Of a stretch of 64,000 nt of DNA, positions 38,307 through 50,116 are shown in pieces. The notes beneath the pieces are model-generated. The model searched no databases. It saw only the letters and a program-made list of their open reading frames with translations, and was not told the DNA's origin. The position numbers and the translations under genes are program-made. Origin of the DNA: Echiichthys vipera. Taxonomy: Eukaryota; Chordata; Actinopteri; Perciformes; Trachinidae. Within the stretch, counting starts at the first letter, position 1; every line of letters begins with the position of its first letter. Location: contig OY829655.1 in assembly GCA_963691815.1 (NCBI GenBank), forward strand, positions 32,228,983-32,292,982, written 5' to 3'.

Positions 38307-38735
38307 CCTGTTCGGTGCATCCTGGAGCTGCGCGGAGGCTCTGGAAGTAACCAACGTAGATTACATTTACGTAGAGGTCTCATTGGCCGGAGTGATACGT
38401 CGACGTGGCGGCCATCTTGGTCTGGGCAGCTGCGTCTCCTAATGCATCAGTGTCTATTAAAGGTGGGAGGGCGGGCCACTATTAAAATCATCATTTCTCA
38501 TTTTTAAGCAGTTTGGTTTGTTCCAAATGTCAAACATGTTTTTATGATGAGGACACTTGCATTAAAAATGTGTTTTCATACCAAAACATGTTGTAAACGT
38601 GTTTATTTCTGCTGTAAACATGTTTATTTATGTTGTAAACATGTTGTTTACAGCAGAAATTTGCTGTGCCCGCTGTTGTTCAGTGGCATTTTCTGGAGGG
38701 AAATAGTGATGAACATGGAGGAAAGAACAATAACT
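38307..38735 (+). other. 3' flank of gamma-crystallin B
   Basis: Two attaaa signals (38456 and 38481) could end the transcript. A short repeated catgttgtaaacatg/catgtttatttatg passage lies at 38585-38645. No other gene. Confidence 0.5.
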
Positions 38736-38737
38736 GA

Positions 38738-38738
<1 letters not shown>

Positions 38739-38805
<67 letters not shown>

Positions 38806-38997
38806 AGACACACACACACACACACAGACACACACACACACACACAGACACACACACACACACACAGACGCACACACGCACACAGACGCACACACACACG
38901 CACACACACACACACACACAAACACACACTCACACACACGCACACAGAGACACAAACACACACACACACACAGACACGCACACACAGACAGACACAC

Positions 38998-39059
<62 letters not shown>
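38739..39059 (+). repeat. (CA)n microsatellite with ACAG/ACGC interruptions
   Basis: About 320 bp of CA repeats immediately upstream of the gene C promoter. Open frames on both strands are artefacts. Confidence 0.98.
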
Positions 39060-39061
<2 letters not shown>

Positions 39062-39086
39062 CTGATCCAGCAGCCCTCTCTGGTGT

Positions 39087-39138
39087 ATTTGAATAACAAA
39101 GCTTTGTGCTGTGCAGCCACACACACTTTTTTTATAAA
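39087..39138 (+). promoter_or_regulatory. Promoter of gamma-crystallin C: SOX-like site and TATA
   Basis: The passage atttgaataacaaagct (39087-39103) is shared almost exactly with genes D and E and contains AACAAAG, a SOX/HMG-box type site. The TATA box tataaag is at 39133-39139. SOX factors are established activators of gamma-crystallin genes in lens fibres; occupancy here is inferred. Confidence 0.7.
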
Positions 39139-39196
39139 GCCCGGCGGCTCCGGACAGAACCGGCACCACGACCACGACCACGACCACGACGGCACC

Positions 39197-40277
39197 ATGG
39201 GGAAGGTAAAGTACCTGCTCTGTTATTTATATATTTATTATTATTATTATTATTATTTATAGTTTAGGGATTTAATACACTTATTATATTTACTGTATAA
39301 TGTAAAATACTGCAGTTAAAAGAGTAAATGCATGTATTTGATATGAACATGTGAGAAATACATTTAATTTATAGAGATTTATATATTTTAGATACGTTAA
39401 ATATATAAATATATAAATAAATATATAAGTAATAAATGAAAATGTTCATTATTATTATGAATAAAGAAGCTGAATTAAAAAGAGTGAAGTGCAAACATGT
39501 TTGTTATAAATGCGTCTAATTATAAGTTTCTATTTTGTGCAACATCGTTATTTTCCATCTTTGCGTTTTCGTACGTGTGCTCCAGCGGGCGTCAGGACGC
39601 GACTCATGCCCTGCTTTGCTTTTCTCAGATCATCTTTTACGAGGACAGGAACTTCCAGGGGCGCTCGCACGAGTGCAGCAACGACAGCGCCGACCTGCAC
39701 TCCTACTTCAACCGCTGCAACTCCATCAAGGTGGAGAGCGGCTGCTTCATGGTGTACGAGCGGCCCAACTACACCGGCAACCAGTTCTACCTGCGGCGCG
39801 GCGAGTACGCCGACAACCAGCGCGTCATCGGCATCAACGACTGCGTCCGCTCCTGCCGCATGATCCCCCAGGTGCGTCACAGGGACTTTGGTCTAAAGAT
39901 GCTGTAACGATTCCTGTTTCACTGTCATGTCACGTGTTCGATGCCTGTGTGTTTGTGAAGCGGCGCCCGCACTAACAGCGTTTTCCGCCCCGCCCCCGCA
40001 GCACCGAGGCTCCTACAAGATGAGGCTGTACGAGCGCTCCGACATGTCGGGGCAGATGCACGAGCTGGAGGACGACTGCCCCAACGTGCAGGACCGCCTC
40101 AGCATGTCCGACTTCAACTCCTGCAACGTGATGGACGGCCACTGGCTGCTGTACGACCAGCCCAACTACAAGGGCCGGGCGTTCTACCTGCGGCCCGGGG
40201 AGTACCGGAGGTACAGCGACTGGGGCGGCGTCAGCCCCCGGGTCGGGTCCATCCGCAGGATCACGGACATGAACTGA
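39197..40277 (+). CDS. Gamma-crystallin C (two-tryptophan type)
   Basis: Exons 39197-39205 (MGK), 39629-39871 (81 codons) and 40002-40277 (91 codons plus TGA) give 175 aa. Greek-key starts IIFYEDRNFQGRSHEC and YKMRLYERSDMSGQ. Tryptophans are present only in domain 2 (GHWLLYD, SDWGGV); in domain 1 they are Phe (SGCFMVYE) and Val (NQRVIGIN). The coding exons are strongly GC-rich at third positions compared with their surroundings. A poly(A) signal aataaa lies at 40323-40328, 46 bp after the stop. Compact introns (423 and 130 bp). Confidence 0.95.
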
Positions 40278-40329
40278 GGTCCGGCTCCCTGTCGCCGGGT
40301 CTGACCCCGACTCTCTTTACCCAATAAAC

Positions 40330-40925
40330 CAAAGTGTTTCCTAAAGCATCGGCGTGTGTTCTGTGTGTGTGGCAATCGGTTCGGTGTTTGATTCCTCATG
40401 AAAAGCGACTCAGCAACACACCTCTCTGCTGAAGCTCCAGCACCAAACGGTTCAGGTTCATTTAAAGTGTCGAATCATCACAGCAGTGATCTCAGGACCC
40501 TTCACAGAGCAGGTACAGACCACACCCTGACCCCCGTAGAGTCGCCGTGGCGACACAAACCGTCCCTCTGACGGTGTTCGAGTCCACGGCTGCTCTCTGG
40601 GGCGGACTTCACGTCACACACGACACGGTTCAGGAGCCAGATCCACAGTTTTGGTGTTTTGATGCAGATTAGATGAAGATACACACAAAAAATGTTTATT
40701 ACATAAAGAACACGTCTTTAAGGGGCCCCCCCCACCCCGAGGGCCCCCCATCCCGAGGGCCCCCCATCGCGAGGGTCCCCCACCCTGAGGGCCCCATCAT
40801 GAGGCCCTTTCTCCCCAAAACCAGACACGTTCAACCAGACCTCATATGGGTTTTTATTTATATATAAATAAAAACATCTGCATTTACAGTAAAATTATAC
40901 ATGAAATAAGCTCCAGGTTTTAAAA
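40330..40925. other. No gene seen
   Basis: Includes a C-rich tandem stretch at 40720-40800 (gggccccccatcccgagggc-like units, about 20 bp each). No exon support. Confidence 0.5.
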
Positions 40926-40939
40926 AGGTACATGGAGTC

Positions 40940-41572
40940 ACAACTGATCCTGGATCAGGTCTCAGGGGCTGCAGCTCCAGCCTCTGATCCTGGATCAGGT
41001 CTCAGGGGCAGCAGCTCCAGCCTCTGATCCTGGATCAGGTCTCAGGGGCAGCAGCTCCAGCCTCTGATCCTGGATCAGGTCTCAGGGGCAGCAGCTCCAG
41101 CCTCTGATCCTGGATCAGGTCTCAGGGGACCAGCTCCAGCCTCTGATCCTGGATCAGGTCTCAGGGGCAGCAGCTCCAGCCTCTGATCCTGTATCAGGTC
41201 TCAGGGGCAGCAGCTCCAGCCTCTGATCCTGGATCAGGTCTCAGGAGCAGCAGCTCCAGCCTCTGATGCTTGATCAGGTCTCAGGGGCAGCAGCTCCAGC
41301 AGGGGACCCCAAACTTCCCTTTCCCGGGCCACATTAACCAGCTCTAACTGGGGGATCCTGAGGCGTTCCCAGGCCAGTGTGGAGATATAATCTCTCCACC
41401 TGGTCCTGGGTCTTCCCCGAGGCCTCCTCCCAGCTGGACGTGCCTGGAACACCTCCCTAGGGAGGCGCCCAGGGTTCATCCAGACCAGATGATCCTGAAC
41501 CACCTCAACTGGCTCCTTTCAACACAAAGGAGCAGCGGCTCTACTCGAGTTCCTCACGGATGCTGATATGTA
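40940..41572 (-). mobile_element. Rex3-like LINE 3' end, copy 4
   Basis: On the minus strand the C-terminal coding passage (NPGRLPREVFQARPAGRR; GRPRTRWRDYISTLAW; ELVNVAREREVWGPLLE) is intact over 41234-41503, followed by about nine 40-bp tail units (40948-41300). This is the clearest C-terminus of the family in the window. Confidence 0.85.
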
Positions 41573-41607
41573 TATTTATATTAATGCATATATACACACA
41601 CACACAC

Positions 41608-41643
<36 letters not shown>

Positions 41644-43110
41644 ATAAATATACTTTTGATCACTTCCAGTGAAACTTGAGGCTGAAGCAGGAAACACAGA
41701 AACGTCGTCTCACAGTAAAATATAAAAATATAATAAACACATTTTAAATTAATTCATCAGAAATAAACAAATAGAATATAATAAACATATTTTAAATGTG
41801 TTTTATCATAAATAAAAAAATATACTTTACATGACGTCAAAAACAACATCTGTTATAAAAACACCTTTAATTTATGAATATTATACAAATTCTGTTTAAA
41901 TCATCTCAATATTTAGAAAATAGAAAAACAGTTCAAAGACGATATTTAATAAAAAAAATGTGTTTTTTAGAGATTCACGATTCATTTGTTGTGAAGTATC
42001 TTTTTATTTTATTACTTAACAATATTACATTTAATCTAATTATTATTATATTATTAATGTTGTATATGAAACATCAGGGACAAATTTCATTAAACATTAA
42101 ATTAGTTTTTACATTTTTCCAACTGATACAGGTGAGTTCATACAGTTTTATACACAATAATATACATAATTATAATAATAATAATAATATATAACAGTCA
42201 ATTTAATGAAAATATAATTTATTACACATTCAAATTACATCTGTGTTGAAGAAAGTTTTAAATTTCACCAGACAAATATTTTACTGAAGGACTTCCTTTG
42301 TTTTTTTATCATTTTTATTATTTTTATTATTTTTATTATTATTGTTGTTTGTGTTTTGTGTGAACGCTGTTTTTTATTTATTAAAGTTAATCTTGATATT
42401 GATTTATGAAGTTATGATGTTTGTAAATAAACATAAATGATAAATATATATTTGTTAAATATTTCATATTAGATGAATATGAATATTTTATTTATGGAAT
42501 AACAAACAATAAAACTGTGGTTCATAAAATAAAACAATATTAAAAACTTTTCATAAATAAAACACTTTTAAAAGTTCTTAAACAATTAAAACACAAAGAG
42601 CAAAAAACAATAAAATCATAAAACAGATTAATAATAATTTTAAGAATCAAAAACACGAAAACAAAAAAGAACAACGATGATTTAAAAAATATATATAAAT
42701 AAAATATTACAGTGATTATTTAACAAAACTGGAACAAAACATGAGAACACGTGTTTATTTACCAGAGTTTATTATTATTATTATTATTATTATTGTTATT
42801 ATAATTATTATAAACAACAACAACAACTTTATTTGTGCAGCAGAGTTAAAATAATAAATACAATAAAATAAGAAAAAATATAAAATATGTGACATAAAAA
42901 GGGCTTAAAGCAAGAAATCAATGTAAAATAATATTTAAAAATATTTAAAATAATAAAAATCAAACAAACGAGAATTCAAGTAAAATAATAATAAAAATAT
43001 ATTTTTAAAAATAATAAATAAATATTAACAGGGACAGAATATTCAAACCTAATAATATTTAATATATATATTATTGTTATTATTATTATTGTTAAAGGGG
43101 AGTTGGCCGT
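41573..43110. other. AT-rich low-complexity DNA
   Basis: Mostly A/T with an alternating (CA)(TA)(TG) palindrome-like stretch at 41590-41645 and ATT-type repeats. No gene or named repeat is supported. Confidence 0.7.
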
Positions 43111-43149
43111 GATGCATCATGGGAACTGTAGTCCGTTCAGTCCGAGCTG

Positions 43150-43226
43150 ACACACACACACAGACACACACACACACACACTCACTCACACACACACACA
43201 CACACACTCACACACACACACACACA

Positions 43227-43305
<79 letters not shown>

Positions 43306-43390
43306 ACACACACACTCACACACACACACACACACTCACACACACACACACTCACACACACACACACACACACACTCACACACACACACA

Positions 43391-43427
<37 letters not shown>
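43150..43427 (+). repeat. (CA)n microsatellite with CTCA interruptions
   Basis: About 280 bp upstream of gene D, like the arrays upstream of genes B and C. Confidence 0.98.
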
Positions 43428-43607
43428 TGTTCCATGTGCTTCTGCAGCCTTTGTCCCGGGCGCGTGGACCCGCGCTGGTCTTTTCCTTTGTCACGGCGTC
43501 AAAACACCAAACACTTAATGATGGATCCTGTTTGTGGATCCAGATCCAGAGTTCTGACCCAACGTGCTGCGACAACAACGCCAACATGTGAATCACGACT
43601 CCGACGC

Positions 43608-43650
43608 ATTTGAATAACAAAGCTGCGTTTGTGAGGAGGCGGAATAAAAA
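43608..43650 (+). promoter_or_regulatory. Promoter of gamma-crystallin D: SOX-like site and TATA
   Basis: atttgaataacaaagct (43608-43624) repeats the element of gene C. The TATA-like aataaaaag is at 43643-43651. Confidence 0.7.
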
Positions 43651-43686
43651 GCCCTGAAACCATGGGGGGTCTCTCCACCGGAGACC

Positions 43687-44583
43687 ATGGGCAAGGTGAG
43701 TGCAGTCCCCTCTCTGCGCACGTTAGGCGCCTCTGCTGCTTCTGCTCCCCGTCACACGCCACGCTTTTGTCCTCCGTCAGATCATCTTCTACGAGGACAA
43801 GAACTTCCAGGGCCGGAGCTATGAGTGCGGCAACGACTGCCCGGACCTCCACTCCTACTTCAGCCGCTGCAACTCCATCCGGGTGGAGAGCGGCTGCTTC
43901 ATGATCTACGAGCGCCCCAACTTCATGGGCCACCAGTACTTCATGAGGCGGGGCGAGTACGCCGACTACCAGCGCTGGATGGGCTTCAGCAGCTGCATCC
44001 GCTCGTGCCGGATGATCCCGCTGGTAAGAGACGAGGAGGGGCTCCGGGGCAGGGGGGGTCAAAGCGGTCCAGTAAAGGGGGGCGCTGGGGCTGCAGGTCT
44101 TCATCCAACCGAGCAAAAACACCTGATCCAACAAACCAAACGTGTGCACGACTCGGGTCAGATGTGTTCTTGCTTGGTTTGGATGAAAACCTGCAGACAC
44201 AGCGCCCCCCTTTGCTGGACCACTTTGCCCCCCCCCCCCCCCCCCCCCCTGATCTAGCGTGTGTTGTTGCTGCGTTTGATGGGAAGACGGCGTCTCCTTT
44301 GCTCCCGCAGTACCGAGGCTCCTACAGATTGCGTATCTACGAGAAGCCCGACTTCAGCGGCCACATGATGGAGTTCATGGATGACTGTCCCTGTGTGTCC
44401 GACCGCTTCCACCACCGCCACGTCTACTCCAGTAACGTCATGAACGGCTTCTGGATCTTCTACGAGTACCCCAACTACCGAGGCCGGCAGTACTTCCTGA
44501 GGCCCGGGGAGTACAGGAGGTACCGCGACTGGTGCGCCACCTGCGCCATCGTGGGCTCCTTCAGGAGGGTCACCGAGTTTTAG
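43687..44583 (+). CDS. Gamma-crystallin D (three-tryptophan type)
   Basis: Exons 43687-43695 (MGK), 43781-44023 (81 codons) and 44311-44583 (90 codons plus TAG) give 174 aa. Greek-key starts IIFYEDKNFQGRSYEC and YRLRIYEKPDFSGH. Trp at the W68, W130 and W156 positions (QRWMGF, GFWIFYE, YRDWCAT); W42 is Phe. Two nearby cysteines in motif 4 (DWCATCAIVG) are unusual. The ATG at 43687 was chosen because it gives the family-typical MGK exon; an upstream ATG at 43662 is out of frame and its reading frame overlaps the true start. Intron 2 holds a small palindromic MITE (44068-44222). Poly(A) signal attaaa near 44625. Confidence 0.94.
44068..44222. mobile_element. Small palindromic MITE in gene D intron 2
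   Basis: The left end tccagtaaagg..gctgcaggtcttcatcc is the inverted copy of the right end ggatgaaaacctgcag..ctttgctgga. The same family is inserted at about 445-600. A poly-C run follows (44227-44249). Confidence 0.65.
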
Positions 44584-44639
44584 CCGCCGAGCGAAACTTG
44601 CTGTAAATATCAAACACTTAGTTTATTAAAGATGTTGAA

Positions 44640-45735
44640 TTTTTAATCTCCTTTGTGAAAGTGTTTTCATTCGTCGACGTGTGATTCCCATCGGCTGTGC
44701 CTCACGAGGACGCCGCAGAGGACGCCTCACGAGGACGCCACAGAGGACGCCTCACGAGGACGCCACAGAGGACGCCACAGAGGACGCCGACGCTCTCTCT
44801 GTGTGTTTGCAGATCCTGTACCAGAACCACCAGCAGCCACGACTGTACTGCAGTAAATAAACGACCCGTCAAACCCTGTTATACTCGTGTTCACTGTTGT
44901 GGAAGTAGATTCTTCAATAAAGGTCAACTGACAGGATCAGCTTTTCCTCCGTGGTTTATTTTCCTCTGCAGACAAAAACACGTTCACTCCTGCGTCCTCA
45001 CAAAGTCAGAGTCTAACAGGAAATGACGACGTGTCAAATCTCACAGAGTCTTTTAGGGAGAGGGGCCGGACGAGCTGAGCCTCGGTTGGGTCTTTAGAAC
45101 TTTAGTCTTTAGACCAAACACAAACATCCCTCAGACATTACAACTCTGAACCTCTGTCATCACACGGTCTCTAACACACGGTCCACACAGGCCAACGTCT
45201 CTAACACAGCGTGCAGAATCACACATGTGCCGTTACACCATCATGAGTCTGTTATTTGCATCACCCATTAAAAAGGTTCAACAGAGGAGACACTGAACTG
45301 AGTCTGACCGGACAATTGGATGAATGAAGGGGAAATAAAGTGAGTTCTGACCGAAGTGTCCATCCGACAAATGTCAGAAATAAAACATCAGACGTGACAA
45401 ATTATTATTCCAGCAAAGTTGGAACGACTCTTCTGCTCCTCGTGGTTTCAGACGCCACATGAACGAAATCCAGACTTTAATATTAGAAACTCAGCTTTCA
45501 CATAAACCTGCAGAGCATCAGCAAAGTTTAAAGGGTCGTTCCAAAGAAAAGGTGTTTGACTTCTCATTTCTCCTCTTTTTATCACTTTCTCTCCTGTTTT
45601 TCACTGGAAACCAACGTTTCAGCCCGTTTCCATTCCCACAGCGTCACATACGCCTTTAATCCGGGCGTATCCAACACACCGGGCTTCCAACTGTAAACCT
45701 GACCTTTGAGATATTAATATTATCATTAATCAATA
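44640..45735. other. Intergenic DNA, no gene seen
   Basis: Contains a short tandem (ctcacgaggacgccacagaggacgc type, 44700-44790) and a second aataaa at 44917. The rest is unremarkable. Confidence 0.45.
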
Positions 45736-45737
45736 AA

Positions 45738-46090
45738 GGGGCGACACGGTGGTGTGTTGGTTAGCACTGTTGCCTCACAGTGAGAGGGGTTCCTGGTTTA
45801 AATCCCTGCTGGGGCCCTTCTGTGTGGAGTTTGCATGTTGTCCCCGTGTCTGCGTGGGTTTTCTCCGGGTTCTCCGGTTCCTCCCACAGTCCAAAGACGT
45901 GCAGGTGTTGGGTTCATTGATGACTCTAATTCACCCGTAGTGTGAATGGTTGTCTGTCTCTGTTCGTCTCTATGTGTCCTGTGATAGACTGGCGTCCTGT
46001 CCAGGGTGGACCCCGCCTCACACCCGATGTCAGCTGGGATCGGCTCCAGCCCCCCACGACCCCGACAGGGACAAGAGGCTGAAGATGAAT
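45738..46090 (+). mobile_element. tRNA-derived SINE with LINE-like tail, copy 1
   Basis: Begins ggggcgacacggtggtgtgt with A-box-like tggttagcactg and B-box-like ggtttaaatccc, and continues through gtggagtttgcatgttgtcc to a gaatgaat tail. Two further copies are at 53515-53872 (+) and 54903-55200 (-). Confidence 0.75.
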
Positions 46091-46900
46091 GAATATTAAT
46101 CAATAATATAATATTAATGCTCAAGGATGAAGAATGACATGTGTAGAGAGAAGGTCGCGGGGTGTGGTTTTAACCATAACCCACAGTCTTTCCCTGGTGT
46201 TTTGATGCGTACCATAACCACGTAGTTTTAGCCTAACAGCCTGGGGGGGGGGGGGGGCGGCTGGGGTCTCCTTGCCTCAGGCGGGATGTCGTGCGAGGCC
46301 TAAGACTTACGAAGGAAGCTGAACACCAGAGCGTTCACTGCACTTACTTCAAACTGACCCCCTAGGGCCCCAAAGACCCCTCAGTGCTACAGTGTGAGAG
46401 CCACTAGACCCCTTTTATTTAGGGGCGTCCTCCCTCGAGGCCCAGATGATCCGTGGCGTGCTTTAGTGTGATTGCCCCCCCCCCCCCCTCTCCTGCGGCC
46501 CCGGCCCGCTTGCTCGCACATTACTGTAAAACAATGATCCAAGGTTTTTGTTGTTCAACTGTTTTTTAATATTTCCATCTGACCAATCCTGCTGCAAACA
46601 CGCTCAGGACCGGCGCCGATGCTCACGCACACGTTCCTGCTCATACACACACTCATACACGTGCTCTGTGCTTGGTACACATGCACACGCTGGTGCAAGT
46701 GTTATCTGACAGCGACCACCAGGGCCTTCTCGTTGCATACATTGAGCATAACACCTGGGCCCCTGGGCGCACGTCTTTCTGAGGCCACACTTTCCCATAT
46801 CTGTCCTTCCTTCCTTCGTGCAAAATCATGCAGCTGATTTGTCAAAATCTGTCCGTCTGGCTTAAGATGTTGGGATGTAAGTGTTAATGTTTCAATTTAC
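46091..46900. other. No gene seen
   Basis: Poly-G (46242-46257) and poly-C (46475-46489) runs. Part of 46600-46800 faintly resembles a decayed Harbinger-type MITE (cacgtgctc boxes, tgggcccctgggcgc) but is too diverged to call. Confidence 0.35.
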
Positions 46901-46903
46901 TTC

Positions 46904-47376
46904 GGGCGCACTCCCACTGTGCCTCCGTCCCGTGCCCCAGCACGTGTCACGGCTAAAGTCTGGTTCCTTTGACCAGTGTGAGTGCAACCGTACCACGTCT
47001 AGGAGCGGCACGCTTGCCGTCCACGGCAACCGTTTGGGAGAGGTGGGCTTTAGTAAAGCACGTTTGCACGTGTACGAGCACGAGCGTGCGCACGTGTACG
47101 AGCACGAGGCCTACGGCGGCTCTGAGGTCATTTCCTGTGCGCCTGTTGGGACGTAGAAAAAAGAAGGAGGGACCATGCGCGGACATTTCAAACAATGGCG
47201 GTGAAAGGCATCGCCATGACGTCATCAATGCGTGTGACGTGTTACGGCGTGATGACGTATAGGCAGCAAGAAGCATTCTCCGAGGCCCAGGTAGTGTGAG
47301 TACAAACGGGCCTGGAGGGGGGGACAAGGACCCTAAAGCACGGGGCCCGGGACGGAGGCACAGTGGGAGGGCGCTC
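46904..47376 (+). mobile_element. PIF/Harbinger-type MITE, copy 4 (SANT exon deleted)
   Basis: Ends gggcgcactcccactgtgcc / cagtgggagggcgctc. The SANT-like coding part is lost between gcggtgaaagg and catcgccatgacg (about 47209), leaving the tgacgtcatcaatgcg tract. Confidence 0.8.
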
Positions 47377-48445
47377 TGAGTCTATTTAATATAAAGCTGA
47401 TTCATGAATCATGACTTGTATAAGCTCCTCTCTGATTGGTCGACGTGTTAAATTCATAATTCAGGAGAGAAATCAAACATCGTTACGTTCCTGCTTTATT
47501 TCTTCATAACCAGACAATAAAACAGCATCATATTTAAATATAACTGTAACTTATAAAGTTAGGAAACGTAACGTTAGAAACAAACACACTTGGAAAAACG
47601 TGCTGGAGTGAGAGCCGTGTGGAGGCAATCGCCCTTTTCTGTGTCAGTGTTTCGAGACCTTTGATATTACTCACTAACATTTATACATTAGGAATTAATT
47701 CATATGTTTCATAAATATAATTAAACATAAAGTCACGCAGACGGGTGCACAGGACGACGCGTTCGTGTTAAAGCAACAAAGAAAATCAGATGTTTTTCAG
47801 CATCAAATGGGTAAAAAACGACTTTAATACACAAAAGCAAAGAAAACATTCGTTAAACAAACTTTAAACAGTTTAAACAAACATTATGTCTCATGCATTT
47901 ATATGTATTTATGATATTCACACATATATACACATGTACACATATCTCCTAACAACTGCAGTGATTTCCCATCCACTGCTGTTTCCACAGCACGAGTAAA
48001 TGCTTTGCAGTCATGTGCATTAGCTTGAACACGTGCAGTTTATGGATTCGGTGCTGTTTGATGTTTAACGGCCGTGTATCAACAAAACAGTGATCAGTTA
48101 AAATAACATGAGATCTCTTGTTTTTAGTGATTCTGTTCATTGACACGTGGATTTGTTCTCCGTCGTCGGGGAAACTGTCAGAGAAACACAAAGTCAGTGC
48201 GTTTGATTCTCTACAGGAGCTGAATGTGGGTCCAGGTTCTGGGTTCCTCAGGCTCGGTCCCAGCTGAGTCCTGCCGTCACGCTCACGATCGGACCACACG
48301 TGCAGAACCTTCTCCCTGTGGAGCAGGTGGAGCTCAAACAAAGCTGATGCTCATAAAAGACAATGCAGATGATAGCTGCCAGAAATGTATGGATGGGGCG
48401 CCATTGTTACACGTCAGCAAAAGTCAAAGTGCTCATTCATCAGCT
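47377..48445. other. No gene seen
   Basis: AT-rich in 47480-47960, otherwise unremarkable. Confidence 0.45.
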
Positions 48446-48451
48446 TTGCAC

Positions 48452-48495
48452 ATTTGAATAACAACACGTCTTTGCCCCGGGCGCGTGTATAAAAA
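48452..48495 (+). promoter_or_regulatory. Promoter of gamma-crystallin E: SOX-like site and TATA
   Basis: atttgaataacaac (48452-48465) is a third copy of the element in genes C and D; TATA box tataaaaa at 48488-48495. The gccccgggcgcg between them recalls gene D, where the same string lies further upstream. Confidence 0.7.
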
Positions 48496-48562
48496 GGGCC
48501 CGGAGTCGTGGAGCTGGCAGAGCAAGTTGAACCATCCACCGGGAAAAACCACCACCACCATC

Positions 48563-49303
48563 ATGGGCAAGGTAACGGGATGTTTACTCGTGTTTCCACG
48601 TCAAAGCAAAAGCTTTTACTCAGTGAAACACATCAGAAGCTCAGTTTAGCACTGTCTGATTATTGAACCCAGCCTCTCTCCTGCACACAGATCACCTTCT
48701 ACGAGGAGAGGAACTTCCAGGGTCGCTCCTATGAGTGCATGAGCGACTGCCCCGACATGTCCTCCTACCTGAGCAGGTGTCAGTCCTGCAGGGTGGAGAG
48801 CGGCTGCTTCATGGTCTACGAGCGTCCCAGCTTCATGGGTCAGCAGTTCTTCATGAGGAGGGGCGAGTACAACGACATGCAGCGCATGATGAGCATGGGA
48901 ATGATGTTCGACTCCATCAGATCCTGCAGAATGATCCCCCACGTAAGACGCCTCACCCACACACCACTGTGATCTTCATGCATTGTGACTTGAGTGACTA
49001 TTTACATGTTCCCCGTGTCGTTTACAGCACAGAGGTCAGTTCAGGATGAGGATCTACGAGAGGGAGAACTTCGGAGGTCAGATGAACGAGCTGATGGACG
49101 ACTGCGACAACATCCAGGACCGCTACCGTATGTCCGACTGCATGTCCTGTAACGTGATGGACGGCCACTGGCTGATGTACGAGCAGCCCAGCTTCAGAGG
49201 CAGGATGATGTACCTGAGGCCCGGAGAGTACAGGAGCTTCAGGGAGATGGGCATGAGCGGCCAGAGGTTCATGAGCATGAGGCGCATCACCGACATGTGT
49301 TAG
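48563..49303 (+). CDS. Gamma-M crystallin E (methionine-rich)
   Basis: Exons 48563-48571 (MGK), 48691-48942 (84 codons) and 49028-49303 (91 codons plus TAG) give 178 aa with about 27 Met (15 percent). Only the W130-position Trp remains (GHWLMYE); W42 is Phe, and W68 and W156 are Met (QRMMSM, FREMGMSG). Exon 2 is three codons longer than in the other genes because of SMGMMFDS before the IRSCRMIP end of motif 2. High-Met gamma-M crystallins are a fish speciality thought to allow dense, high-refractive-index packing. Introns are short (119 and 85 bp). Poly(A) signal aataaa near 49325. Confidence 0.95.
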
Positions 49304-49509
49304 ACTTCTGTATTTGACTTCAGTAAATAAAAACATATGTAATTCATAACCATGTGTCACACGTTTGATTCCTCTGTGTGTTTGTCCTGCACACAGCACT
49401 GACTGTTGCTATTATTGAATAAGTCCAGACAATAATAAAGAAGATTATTAGAATAAAACATTTAAAACATGAATACAATAAAATAAAGAAGACAGGCGAA
49501 AGCAGTCTT

Positions 49510-49845
49510 CCTCATATGGGGGTACATGTTCCCCTGGGGGTACTTTGGAGTACTGCAGGGGTACATGTTCCCCTGGGGGTACTCTGGAGTACTGCAGGGG
49601 TACATGGACCCCTGGGGGTACTTTGGAGTACTGCAGGGGTACATGTTCCCCTGGGGGTACTTTGGAGTACTGCAGGGGTACATGTTCCCCTGGGGGTACT
49701 TTGGAGTACTGCAGGGGTCCATGTTCCCCTGGGGGTACTTTGGAGTACTGCAGGGGTACATGTTCCCCTGGGGGTACTTTGGAGTACTGCAGGGGTCCAT
49801 GTTCCCCTGGGGGTACTCTGGAGTACTGCAGGGGTCCATGAGACT
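49510..49845 (+). repeat. 39-bp minisatellite
   Basis: About nine units of catgttcccctgggggtact + ttggagtactgcaggggta. The unit is 13 codons long, so it stays open in several frames on both strands; this is an artefact. Confidence 0.97.
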
Positions 49846-50116
49846 GAAAATATGACCCATGCATGGATCCTAATTCCCCATTTCATATTTAGCATCCCTG
49901 TTTTAACTGCTGTAAACAAATGCAATCATGGTTTATGGTTGGAACGTAGCATTAGCATGTTTGTATTTTAAAGGCTTTATAAAGGACCCCCCCCCCCCCC
50001 CAACAAGACTGTTCTTGCGTTGTCAGGGGTACTTGGCTGAATAAATATTCCAAACTGGGCTGAAGGACTCAGTTATTGCTGAAGGGATCAACTCTTAAGG
50101 ACACTTTGTTAGTTTG

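Noticed and set aside
49448..49971. Six overlapping frames of about 100-150 residues
   Set aside because: A 39-bp repeat (13 codons) keeps several frames open; no start context or homology.
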